NCBI GenBank assembly: GCA_036488875.1
Contig: DASXGW010000013.1
Span: 41,281 to 105,280 of the forward strand
Length of the DNA: 64,000 nucleotides
Direction of reading: 5' to 3'
Origin: Candidatus Baltobacteraceae bacterium
GTDB lineage: Bacteria; Vulcanimicrobiota; Vulcanimicrobiia; Vulcanimicrobiales; Vulcanimicrobiaceae
The notes below the pieces were generated by a model that searched no databases, was not told the origin of the DNA, and worked only from the letters and a program-made list of their open reading frames with translations. The translations under genes were made by a program, and so were the position numbers. This document shows positions 50,817 to 59,057 of this stretch, in pieces (the first letter of the stretch is position 1; the number at the start of each line of letters is the position of its first letter).

Positions 50817-53171
50817 GTGTCGTTTAGATCGCTCGCAGCGGCCGCGTTGGCCGCCGTTTTGTTGGGTGCCGCCCACAAGCCGGCTCCATTGATCGTGTAT
50901 ACGGCCCCCGCCGGAGACCGGCCGGCGGGCGCGGATAACGTTCATCCGACTAACGCGATTCTTCCCAACGGCCGTATAGCGGCGCCTAGCGGAGCAAGCG
51001 TCTTTGTGGGCACGACCCCGCTGGGAATGGCCCTAACGCCCGACGGACGATACGTGGTGGTCACCAACGGCGACGACCGCACGGGCGGCCTCCCGATTCC
51101 CAATATCGAGCCTCCGCCGGCCATCGGCTATTCGCTGGCCGTCGTCGACGTTGCCACGATGGGCCTCGCCAGCGTCTATCGCGACGACGGGACGTTCTAC
51201 ATGGGTGTGGCGGCGGTCCGCGACCCGCGCGACCCCGGTCAGACGCTGGTCTTGGCCTCCGACGGGGGGGCGGGGGCCGTGCGCGTCTTCCGCCTCGATT
51301 CCGGCGGCGGGTTGACGCCCTCGGGGCAGCCGATCGCCCTTCCGGCCAACGCCCTGGGTCACGCCTTTCCGGCGGGCATCGCGATAGAGCCCAACGGGCG
51401 CTATGCCTACGTAGCAGACAACCTCGGGGCATCGGTCGATGTCATCGATCTGACCACGCGGACCGCCGTTCGCAGCTTGCCGGCCGGGAACGCCCCGTTC
51501 GACGTCGCTGCCGACGGCCGCCACGTGCTGACCAGCGCCGCGGGGCTGGCCGCATACCACGCGCTGGCGCAACCGCGCAACGCGCCCCAGTTCGCCGCGC
51601 CGTCGTTTGACGCCCAACGCTCGTCGGCGGTTTCGGTCGTCGATCTCGCCGGCACCGGCGACGTTGCCGGAGACCCTGCGGTCGTACGCATGGACGGGGC
51701 TCCGGACGGAACGCAGCTGGTGGGCGGTGCCGCTCCGGGATCGATCGTGATCGCTCCAGGAGGGCGCGAAGCGTATGTCTCGCTGTCGAACGTCGACCGC
51801 GTCGCAGTCGTTTCGCTGGAATCGCAGCCGCGCGTCGTGCGCGGTTTAGACCTACGGCTCTTCCCGGACGCGCCGTTCGGCGCTCAGCCTTCCGGCGAAG
51901 CGCTTAGTCGCGACGGCAAACGCCTCTACGTCGCCCTCGCAGGACTCAACGCCGTTGCCGTGCTCGACGCGCGGATGCCGACGCGGTATCGCTTTGGATT
52001 GATTCCGACGGCGTGGTACCCAACGGCGCTCGCGATGTCCGCCGACGGCCGCTACTTGTTCGTGTTGAGCACGAAAGGCGTCGACGGCTTCGGTGTTCTT
52101 CAGCGCATCGATCTCAAGCACACGTCGCTGGTGAAGACTACGCTCGACACGCTGCGTTTCAACCGGACTCCGCAGGTGGCGAAGTTCAATGCCGTCGTCC
52201 CTCCGCTGCGCTCGAACAAGCGAAGCACGGCGATCGATCACATCGTGTACGTGTCGGTGGGAACCCAGACGTACGACGCGGTCCTGGGCGATCTCAAGAA
52301 CGCCGGCGGCCAACCGCACGGTAACGGCTCCGAGTCCTACACCACGTCGCCCGAGAACGTCACGCCGAACGTGCACGCACTGGCACGCGAATACGCGTTG
52401 GCCGACAACTTTTACGCTCCCGACGACAACGCCGACGCCGCAACGGCGTTTGCGCTGGGCGGCCAGCCAACGCTCGTAACGGAGCTGACGACGCCGGTAG
52501 AAGCGATTCGCGCCGGCGTGGGCGGCCACGGAGAGGATCCCGTGGATTACGGACGCGGCGGCTATCTATTCAACGCGATGGCGCGCGCCGGATTGTCGTT
52601 TCGCGACTACGGCGGCTTACTGCGTTTAGCGGGATACAGCGACGGCGCGTATCATCTCGACGTTCCGGGCCTTGCGGGATTGGCGAACAACGTCGATCTC
52701 GATTACAGCGGCTGGAATCCGCGCGTCGACGACGCACATCGCGCCGCAGAGTTCGAGCGCGACATGCAGCGCTACGTCGCGGCCGACGCCGAGCCGGCCT
52801 TCACCTACGTGTGGCTTCCCACCGGTCCGTCGCAAGGCGGCGTTGCCGGAGCCGATCGCGCGCTCGGCGCGATCGTCGACTACCTCTCGCATACGCCGCA
52901 CTGGAGCTCGACGGCGGTTTTCGTGGTGCCCGACGCGGCCACCGAAGGTACCGACCACGTGAACCGGCTGCGCAGTTACGCACTGGTCGTTTCGCCGCTG
53001 GCGCGACGCGGCTACGTAGGACACGCGCATTTGAGCGTGCCGAGCGTCGTCAAGACCGAGGAGGAGATCCTTGGCCTGCCGCCGCTGAGCCTGAGCGATC
53101 TGCTGGCGACGGATATGGCCGATTTCTTCGTCGATGCGCCCGCGCCGGAGCCGTACCAGGCGCTGCACTAG
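50817..53171 (+). CDS. Beta-propeller / phosphoesterase-like exported protein, probably catalytically inactive
   Basis: 784 residues, GTG start, short signal sequence (SLAAAALAAVLLGAAHKPA). Residues ~45-450 are YncE-like seven-bladed propeller repeats (TPLGMALTPDGRYVVVTNGDD, AFPAGIAIEPNGRYAYVADNLGASVDVIDL, YPTALAMSADGRYLFVLS). The C-terminal third resembles the phosphoesterase/phospholipase C-like family: IDHIVYVSVGTQTYDAVLGDL, TPNVHALAREYALADNFYA, TEGTDHVNRLRSYALVVSPLARRG. The usual ENxTYD metal/nucleophile motif reads GTQTYD, and the following SADGH-type motif is absent. Substrate and role unknown. Confidence 0.8.
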   Translation: MSFRSLAAAALAAVLLGAAHKPAPLIVYTAPAGDRPAGADNVHPTNAILPNGRIAAPSGASVFVGTTPLGMALTPDGRYVVVTNGDDRTGGLPIPNIEPPPAIGYSLAVVDVATMGLASVYRDDGTFYMGVAAVRDPRDPGQTLVLASDGGAGAVRVFRLDSGGGLTPSGQPIALPANALGHAFPAGIAIEPNGRYAYVADNLGASVDVIDLTTRTAVRSLPAGNAPFDVAADGRHVLTSAAGLAAYHALAQPRNAPQFAAPSFDAQRSSAVSVVDLAGTGDVAGDPAVVRMDGAPDGTQLVGGAAPGSIVIAPGGREAYVSLSNVDRVAVVSLESQPRVVRGLDLRLFPDAPFGAQPSGEALSRDGKRLYVALAGLNAVAVLDARMPTRYRFGLIPTAWYPTALAMSADGRYLFVLSTKGVDGFGVLQRIDLKHTSLVKTTLDTLRFNRTPQVAKFNAVVPPLRSNKRSTAIDHIVYVSVGTQTYDAVLGDLKNAGGQPHGNGSESYTTSPENVTPNVHALAREYALADNFYAPDDNADAATAFALGGQPTLVTELTTPVEAIRAGVGGHGEDPVDYGRGGYLFNAMARAGLSFRDYGGLLRLAGYSDGAYHLDVPGLAGLANNVDLDYSGWNPRVDDAHRAAEFERDMQRYVAADAEPAFTYVWLPTGPSQGGVAGADRALGAIVDYLSHTPHWSSTAVFVVPDAATEGTDHVNRLRSYALVVSPLARRGYVGHAHLSVPSVVKTEEEILGLPPLSLSDLLATDMADFFVDAPAPEPYQALH

Positions 53172-53192
53172 TCACTCCGAAAAAGGCCGAAT

Positions 53193-54029
53193 ATGACGAC
53201 CAAAGCCGCCCCTCACTTCGGACCGCGACTGATCGGCTCGCCCACCGGAACGTTGCGCGCCGCGGTACTGGTCAGACCGAACCGCTCCATCGAGCACGCA
53301 AAACCGCTGCCCGGCGAACCGGGAACGGTGCACGCCTGGGCGACCGACCAGCACGCGATCCTCTGCAAGACGCTGGCGTATTTCGGGGTCGAGACCGTCA
53401 TACTCGATACTCACGGCGACGACCCGTACGAAACGTCGGTTTGCGACGCAGCGGTCGCATTCGAAGACGGGGCGATGCTGATGCGTCCCACGGCTATGGC
53501 GCGGCGCGGCGAAGCGGATCGCCTCAAGAGTCACTTTTCACACATCGACGTGCCCCTTGCGGGACACATTACCGCTCCCGGACTGCTCGACGGAACCGAC
53601 GTCGTTCTCGTCGGACACACCGCGTTCGTCGGAACCGGAAAGCGCGGTAACGACATCGGCCGCGGCGGCTTCGCTCAAGTGGCCCAAGCGCACGGCTATC
53701 GCGTCGTCGAAGTCAAGATCGATCCCAACGTGCCGTCGTTGCGCGCGGTCGTCGGGGCGATCGCCAAAGACACCGTCGTCATAGCGGCCGATCGCGTCGA
53801 TTCCAGCGCGTTCGAGGGCTTTCGCACGATCGTGCTCGAGCGCGGTGAGGAGTTGGCGGCCGGCGTACTGCCGATCGGCGACAAGCACGTTATTGCGGAC
53901 ATTCGCTACAAAACTGCACTGACGACGATGCGCCGCGCCGGCGTCACGGTCGAAGCGATCGATCTGTACGAATACGGAAAGATCGGATTGACGCCGTCGA
54001 TGCTGGTGCTCGCCTTGAAACGCACGTAG
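53193..54029 (+). CDS. Dimethylarginine dimethylaminohydrolase-fold protein lacking catalytic His and Cys
   Basis: 278 residues. Matches the DDAH/amidinotransferase fold throughout: TSVCDAAVAFEDGAMLMRPTAMARRGE, APGLLDGTDVVLVGHTAFVGTGKRGNDIG and YEYGKIGLTPSML. In active DDAH the motif LHLK supplies the catalytic histidine and the final SCMS the cysteine; by my alignment these are VPSLR (S182) and PSML (S269) here. The fold is therefore kept while the reaction is probably lost. It follows the propeller gene by 21 nt and precedes a metallophosphoesterase by 10 nt, so all three may be cotranscribed. Confidence 0.78.
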   Translation: MTTKAAPHFGPRLIGSPTGTLRAAVLVRPNRSIEHAKPLPGEPGTVHAWATDQHAILCKTLAYFGVETVILDTHGDDPYETSVCDAAVAFEDGAMLMRPTAMARRGEADRLKSHFSHIDVPLAGHITAPGLLDGTDVVLVGHTAFVGTGKRGNDIGRGGFAQVAQAHGYRVVEVKIDPNVPSLRAVVGAIAKDTVVIAADRVDSSAFEGFRTIVLERGEELAAGVLPIGDKHVIADIRYKTALTTMRRAGVTVEAIDLYEYGKIGLTPSMLVLALKRT

Positions 54030-54039
54030 AGGTTCGCTC

Positions 54040-54768
54040 GTGCGCGTTGCGGTCGTTTCGGACATCCACGGTAATCTCGTCGGGCTCGATGCTTGCTTGG
54101 CAGACTTGCAGGCACAGGGCGGTGCCGACGCGATCGTTGCGGCCGGCGACCTATGTCTCGACGGTCCTAAGCCCAAGAAGGTGCTGCAGCGTTTGGAAGA
54201 AGTCGGCGCGCAGTGCGTGCGCGGCAACACCGATCGGTATCTGTCCGAAGAACTCACCGAAGCGGTCGACGGCGTGGACGACGCCCAAATTGCGTGGACG
54301 CGCAACGATCTCGGCGAGCGCTGGATCTCGTTTTTGCGGGATCTGCCCTTCGCGCTGCGCATCGGCGACGACGATAATCAGTTGCTGATCGTGCACGCCA
54401 ATCCAAAGTCCGACGACGAACATCTCTGGCCCGACGCCGACGACGAGGCTCTCGAACGCTTCATCGGCGAAGAGCCCGCGGCGGCGATCGCCTTCGGCCA
54501 TTTGCACTTGCCCTACGTGCGTCTGTGGCGCGGCAAGCTGCTCGTGAACGTGGCGTCCGCCGGCCTGCCCAAGGACGGGGACCCGCGTGCCTGCTACGCG
54601 ATCCTAACCGAGCGCGACGGCGGCTGGCAAGTCAAACACCGCCGCGTCGTCTTCGACGTGAAGAAAGTTGCAACCCAACTGGCCGATTGCGGGATTCCGG
54701 GGAGTGCGGAGCTCATCGCGACGCTCCGGCGCCACCGCTACAAACGGCTGAAATCATCGATACCATAA
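54040..54768 (+). CDS. Metallophosphoesterase (YfcE/calcineurin-like)
   Basis: 242 residues, GTG start. Dinuclear-metal motifs: VVSDIHGNLVGLDA (DxH), AAGDLCLDGP (GDxxxxG), RGNTDRY (GNxD-like), LIVHANP, and AFGHLHLPYV (GHxH). It is a phosphodiesterase or phosphatase of the broad calcineurin-like group; substrate unknown. The C-terminal ~40 residues overlap the reading frame assigned to the following ABC ATPase. Confidence 0.86.
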   Translation: MRVAVVSDIHGNLVGLDACLADLQAQGGADAIVAAGDLCLDGPKPKKVLQRLEEVGAQCVRGNTDRYLSEELTEAVDGVDDAQIAWTRNDLGERWISFLRDLPFALRIGDDDNQLLIVHANPKSDDEHLWPDADDEALERFIGEEPAAAIAFGHLHLPYVRLWRGKLLVNVASAGLPKDGDPRACYAILTERDGGWQVKHRRVVFDVKKVATQLADCGIPGSAELIATLRRHRYKRLKSSIP

Positions 54769-55517
54769 ACACCAACGGCAAACGCGCGCCTGCAATCGAA
54801 ATCGATCGCCTCGTCAAACGGTATGCGGACTTCACCGCCGTCGACGACGTGTCGCTGCGCGTGGAAGCCGGCGAGTTCTTTGGTTTTCTAGGTCCCAACG
54901 GCGCGGGCAAAACGACGACCATCAACGCGATCGTCGCGTTGGCGCAGCGGACCTCCGGACGCATCTCCATTTTCGGTTACGACAACGTCACGCAGTGGCG
55001 CGAAGCTAGACTGCTGATCGGACTTGCACCGCAAGAGTTCAACTTCGATCGGTACTTGTCGATCCGCGACGTCCTGATCTACGCGGCGGGCTACTTCGGT
55101 TTGCGCGGAAAGGACGTTGCCGATCGAGCCGACGCACTGCTCGAGCGCTTCGGACTCACGTCGAAAGCCAACGTGGAATACACGCGCCTTTCAGGCGGTC
55201 AGAAGCGGCGACTGACCCTAGCGCGGGCGCTCATCCACGAACCGGAACTGCTCATTTTGGACGAGCCGACCGCCGGCGTGGACATCGAGCTTCGGCTCGA
55301 ACTCTGGGCATGGTTGAAGTCGCTCAACGCCGAGGGCCTCACGATCTTTCTCACCACGCACTATTTGGAAGAAGCCGAAGAACTCTGCAAGCGTATCGCC
55401 ATCATTCAGCGCGGACGGATCGTCACGGAGAAGCCGACGCACGAGCTCTTGGCCGACGGAGCGTCGCTGCAAGACGTGTTTCTCGAACTCACGCGCGACG
55501 AGGAAGTGCGCGCGTGA
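54687..55517 (+). CDS. ABC exporter ATP-binding protein (DrrA/NodI-like)
   Basis: 276 residues if started at TTG 54687. Walker A GPNGAGKTTTINA, Q-loop APQEFNF, signature LSGGQKRRL, Walker B LLILDEPTAGVD, H-loop THYLEEAEELC. The conserved domain starts at IEIDRLVKRYADFTAVDDVS, but there is no ATG, GTG or TTG between 54687 and that point; the start is thus either this TTG, with an 82-nt overlap of the phosphoesterase gene, or a rare ATC/ATA codon. It pairs with the permease that follows by a GTGA overlap. Confidence 0.87.
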   Translation: MRDSGECGAHRDAPAPPLQTAEIIDTINTNGKRAPAIEIDRLVKRYADFTAVDDVSLRVEAGEFFGFLGPNGAGKTTTINAIVALAQRTSGRISIFGYDNVTQWREARLLIGLAPQEFNFDRYLSIRDVLIYAAGYFGLRGKDVADRADALLERFGLTSKANVEYTRLSGGQKRRLTLARALIHEPELLILDEPTAGVDIELRLELWAWLKSLNAEGLTIFLTTHYLEEAEELCKRIAIIQRGRIVTEKPTHELLADGASLQDVFLELTRDEEVRA

Positions 55518-56275
55518 ACGCCGTCGGATTCTGGACGCTCGTGCGCCGCGAAATGGTGCGCAGCCTCAAGATCATCAACCAGGTCATTTGGCCGCCGATC
55601 ATCACGACCTTGCTCTACGTGTTCGTCTTCGGCTTGGCGATCGGCAGTCGAATTCAAAGCGTGCAGGGCGTCAACTACGCGCAGTTTCTCATCCCGGGCC
55701 TGATCATGCTGCAAGTGATCGATTCGTCCTACGGCGAGTGCTCGAGCTCGCTCTTCCAGGGGCGCTTCATGAACTCGATTCAGGAACTCTTAGTAGCGCC
55801 GATGTCGGCGGTCGAGATCGTCGGCGGCTACATCGTCGGCAGTATCTCGCGCGCATTTCTCATTGCGGGACTGATTACGATCCTCGGAATTTCCCTCGTT
55901 CACGCGGTGCCTCACGATTGGGCGCTCTACATCGGCGTCATCGCGCTGGTTTCGGTCCTGTTCTCCGCGCTCGGGCTGATCTTCGGCCTCGTGGCGGAGA
56001 AGTTCGATCATATCGCCATCTTGACGACGTTCGTCATCACGCCGTTGACGTTCGTCGGCGGCGTCTTTACGTCGGCGTCGATGCTGCCGCCGGTGCTGCA
56101 AAAGTTGGAGCTGGTCAATCCGATATTCTATACGATCGATGCGTTTCGGCGCAGTTACACGGGCGACAGCTTCCTGGCCCCCGTGTACTCCGTGGGAGCC
56201 ATCGTTTTGCTGGCCGTCATTGCCGTCGGCGTCGTGCTGCGGTTGATGGCGACCGGATACAAGCTACGCGTCTGA
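55514..56275 (+). CDS. ABC-2 type permease
   Basis: 253 residues, six spans, of the NodJ/DrrB-like group: VNAVGFWTLVRREMVRSLKIINQVIWPPIITTLLY, GLIMLQVIDSSYGECSSSLFQGRFMNSIQELLVAPMS and ITPLTFVGGVFTSASMLPPVLQKLELVNPIFYTIDAFRRS. GTG 55514 overlaps the ATPase stop. The pair exports drugs, lipids or polysaccharides in other bacteria; the substrate here is not evident. Confidence 0.9.
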   Translation: MNAVGFWTLVRREMVRSLKIINQVIWPPIITTLLYVFVFGLAIGSRIQSVQGVNYAQFLIPGLIMLQVIDSSYGECSSSLFQGRFMNSIQELLVAPMSAVEIVGGYIVGSISRAFLIAGLITILGISLVHAVPHDWALYIGVIALVSVLFSALGLIFGLVAEKFDHIAILTTFVITPLTFVGGVFTSASMLPPVLQKLELVNPIFYTIDAFRRSYTGDSFLAPVYSVGAIVLLAVIAVGVVLRLMATGYKLRV

Positions 56276-56282
56276 GGAGATC

Positions 56283-56651
56283 ATGATCGCCGCACTGCTC
56301 ATCGCTGCTACCGTTGCCGCAACGTCCGCTCACCTCGAGATTGCGCCCTGGAACGGCAAAGATTTGCCGACCGCAACGCAATCCGCGGCGAGGTATCGGC
56401 TGGTGGTCACCGGCAAACCGAACGCGCATCTGCGGCTCGAAGCGACCGGTGTGGCCGACGGATGGCTTGGCGCGTTCTGCACCTCCGAGGTGTGCGCACC
56501 GGGACGCGTCAGCGTCGACCTGCCCAAGTCGGGCCAAGCGGTCTACCAGTTCGAACTCATTCGCGAAGGTGACTCCGCGCCGGCCACCAGCGGCGCGCGC
56601 ATCGTCGGCGACGACGGCTCGTCCGTCGACGTCCCCGTAGCTACACGCTAA
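56283..56651 (+). CDS. Small secreted protein of unknown function
   Basis: 122 residues, signal peptide MIAALLIAATVAATSA, then a beta-rich domain (ARYRLVVTGKPNAHLRLEATGVADGWLGAFC, GRVSVDLPKSGQAVYQFELIRE) of immunoglobulin/cupredoxin-like strand pattern with two cysteines (C in GAFCTSEVC) close enough to form a disulfide. GAGGAGAT just before the ATG is a good ribosome site. It is probably the last gene of the exporter operon; its 3' end overlaps the convergent HTH-MBL gene by 4 nt. Confidence 0.72.
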   Translation: MIAALLIAATVAATSAHLEIAPWNGKDLPTATQSAARYRLVVTGKPNAHLRLEATGVADGWLGAFCTSEVCAPGRVSVDLPKSGQAVYQFELIREGDSAPATSGARIVGDDGSSVDVPVATR

Positions 56652-57487
56652 AAGAACGGATTGTGCGCTTTTTCTAAAGCGATCGTCGACGGCGGTCCGT
56701 GCCCCGGCATGAGAACGGTATCGTCGGGCAAAGTGAAGATCTTGCTGCGCACGCCGTTGAGAATGTCGTCGTAGGTGCTTTCGTCGCCGAACGCACCTCC
56801 GACGCTCGCGGCAAATAGCGTATCGCCGCTAAAAAGCATCCCTTGGAAGAGATAGCACGACGAACCGTCGGTGTGTCCGGGCGTGTGCAGCATGCGCACC
56901 GACGCTGCATCGCCGAACGGCAGATCTTCACCGTCGCGGACGAGCGTCGCGTTCTTGGCTAAGCCGCCGATAGCGTCGACGTCGGCCTTATGCATGACGA
57001 TTTGCGCCTGCGGGAACGCCGATGCGACGTCGGCGGTGGCGTCACAATGGTCGGCGTGCTTGTGCGTGATCAGAATGTATTGCAGGTGATAATCGCCCTT
57101 GCGTAAGACGCGCAGGAGATTGGCCGGAACGCCCGCCGGATCGACCAGCGCGCTGCGCCGTCCGCCGTCGAGAAAAAAGACGTAGCCGTTGCTCGGATGC
57201 GGATCGTGCGGATGGTGGCGGACGTCGTCGCGTTCGATCGGCGGCGGATACCAGCGTTGCGCCGCGGTGTCGGCGAACTTGCCGGGATCGAGCCGTAACG
57301 CGCGGGCGATCGCGCGAGCTTGATCGCCGTCTGCGGCACCGTCGTCCTTGAGCCACGCCGTGATGCTCGCGGCCGATATGCCGGTCGTTTTTGACAGCTG
57401 ATCCAGTGTGACTCTATTACCGCGCATCGCCTTGCGCAGTATGTCCCCGAATGTATCCTCTAGGGGAAGTGGCGATCCGGCGCTCAT
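56648..57487 (-). CDS. HTH-metallo-beta-lactamase-fold fusion hydrolase
   Basis: 279 residues from ATG 57487. Residues ~15-65 are an XRE/lambda-repressor-like HTH (DTFGDILRKAMRGNRVTLDQLSKTTGISAASITAWLKDD) and residues ~90-279 an MBL fold with the zinc motif THKHADHCD (HxHxDH), HTPGHTDGSSCYL, FSGDTLFAASVGGAF and MPGHGP. The MBL part is glyoxalase II/sulfur dioxygenase-like. The pairing suggests a hydrolase that regulates its own or neighbouring genes, or a substrate-sensing regulator; this is inference. Divergent from the S41 peptidase gene, 41 bp apart. Confidence 0.85.
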   Translation of the reverse strand: MSAGSPLPLEDTFGDILRKAMRGNRVTLDQLSKTTGISAASITAWLKDDGAADGDQARAIARALRLDPGKFADTAAQRWYPPPIERDDVRHHPHDPHPSNGYVFFLDGGRRSALVDPAGVPANLLRVLRKGDYHLQYILITHKHADHCDATADVASAFPQAQIVMHKADVDAIGGLAKNATLVRDGEDLPFGDAASVRMLHTPGHTDGSSCYLFQGMLFSGDTLFAASVGGAFGDESTYDDILNGVRSKIFTLPDDTVLMPGHGPPSTIALEKAHNPFF

Positions 57488-57528
57488 GCGCGCAGGTTCG
57501 ACGCCCTGCCGCAAGAATCTGCGAGCCC

Positions 57529-59010
57529 ATGCGAATTTCGCGGCGCGCGTTACTAGGCTCCGCCGGTGCGCTCGTTGCGGGAGCGAGCGCGCTGTCGCTT
57601 CCCGGCGGCGGTCCGCGCACGTTTTTTGGCGGTACGCCCCCACCGCATGATTTCGCTCCGCTCGGCACGATGTTTTCGGTCGCTGAGCTGCGCGCCGAGC
57701 TGACGTGGCTCGTCGATACGATGCGTGAAGTCGGCGCCAAGCCGTTCGCGTTCGCCGATGAAACCGCGTTCGAGCGTGCCTATCGCGATCGGCTCGGCCG
57801 CTTCGACCGTCCGGCAAACGCGCGAGAGTTCTTCCTCATCGCGGCGCCGTTGTTTGCCGGGATGAACGACGGGCACGTTTCGATTCTCTTAGGGCACGAA
57901 TATAACGAGTGGCGCGACCGGAAAGGGCGCGCGTTTGGGCTGCTGGCCCGCCTTCGCGAACACGGTTTGTTCGTTGAGACCGAGACCCAGAGCGGCTTCC
58001 CGCCGGGAACGAGAATCGACGCGATCGACGGAACGCCTTCGAATGCGCTTATTGAGGCCCTCGTTTCGCTGCAGGGCGCGCAAACTCTAGGAATTCGGCG
58101 CGCGCTCATCGGTCTGAATACCGACTACGTCATGCGCCAGTGGTTCTACGCGCGCGACGGGGAACGGAGCAGCTACGAGGTGAGCGCTACGAAACCAGAC
58201 GGTAAGCGCGTCACTGCCGCCGTTGCGACGACGACCACCGATGAGGTGTCGCGCACGCTCGAGCGCGCTCCGAAGCAAACCGAAGCGAACTATACATTTT
58301 CCCGTATTGCCCGAGGGCGCGTCGGTTACGTCGACTACCGTCATTGCCTCGACAAGGAAGCGTTCCGGCAGTTCCTCACGCAGACGTTTAGCGGCATAAA
58401 GATGAATCCCGTTGCGGGAATCGTCATCGATATTCGGCGCAACGGCGGGGGCGACGCGGACGTCAACGACGTCTTGTGGCCGTTCGTTTCCAACAGGCCG
58501 TTTTCGCCCGGTGGCCGGTTTATGCTAAAAGTCAGCAGCCGTCTCAAACGCGAATACGGGTTTTGGCTCTATAATATGCACTATTTTCCGCCGGCGTGGT
58601 TCCTGCGCGACGGCTCGATCGCGCAGTTTGACGTCACGCGGTTGGCAGCGCATCGGCCCGAAAATAATCCGCTGCAATTCGCCGGTCCGGTGTATCTCTT
58701 GATCGGCAAAGGCACGTTTTCATCGGCCATCGGATGCGCCCAAGAAGCCAAGACGGGCGGACTAGCGACTATCGTCGGCGAGGAAACCTCGCCCGTGCGT
58801 CACACCGGCGAGGTGTACTCAGGATATTCGCCGAGAGTCGGCGTCGCGTTCGGATTCACCACCAAATACTACAATGACGACCCCTTTAAAGACGGCGAGG
58901 GCGTCGTTCCCGACGTGACGATCGTGCCGACCGAGGCCGACGACCGCGCGGGCCGCGATCCGGTACTCGACTACGCCGTCGACCGAATTCTCCGTCACTC
59001 GGCCACATAA
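57529..59010 (+). CDS. Exported S41-family serine peptidase-like protein
   Basis: 493 residues from ATG 57529. N-terminal twin-arginine-like signal (MRISRRALLGSAGALVAGASALS). A PDZ-like segment is seen near residue 165 (PPGTRIDAIDGTPSNALIEALVS), then the tail-specific-protease fold: GRVGYVDYRHC, GIVIDIRRNGGGDADVNDVLW, and the catalytic-serine region IGKGTFSSAIGCAQEAK with GEETSPVRHTG. It probably degrades secreted proteins or has a related hydrolase role; the precise substrate is unknown. Confidence 0.85.
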   Translation: MRISRRALLGSAGALVAGASALSLPGGGPRTFFGGTPPPHDFAPLGTMFSVAELRAELTWLVDTMREVGAKPFAFADETAFERAYRDRLGRFDRPANAREFFLIAAPLFAGMNDGHVSILLGHEYNEWRDRKGRAFGLLARLREHGLFVETETQSGFPPGTRIDAIDGTPSNALIEALVSLQGAQTLGIRRALIGLNTDYVMRQWFYARDGERSSYEVSATKPDGKRVTAAVATTTTDEVSRTLERAPKQTEANYTFSRIARGRVGYVDYRHCLDKEAFRQFLTQTFSGIKMNPVAGIVIDIRRNGGGDADVNDVLWPFVSNRPFSPGGRFMLKVSSRLKREYGFWLYNMHYFPPAWFLRDGSIAQFDVTRLAAHRPENNPLQFAGPVYLLIGKGTFSSAIGCAQEAKTGGLATIVGEETSPVRHTGEVYSGYSPRVGVAFGFTTKYYNDDPFKDGEGVVPDVTIVPTEADDRAGRDPVLDYAVDRILRHSAT

Positions 59011-59057
59011 CAGCTGTGCAACCGGAAAGGGCGTCCAAGCGGTCGAAAACCCAAGCA

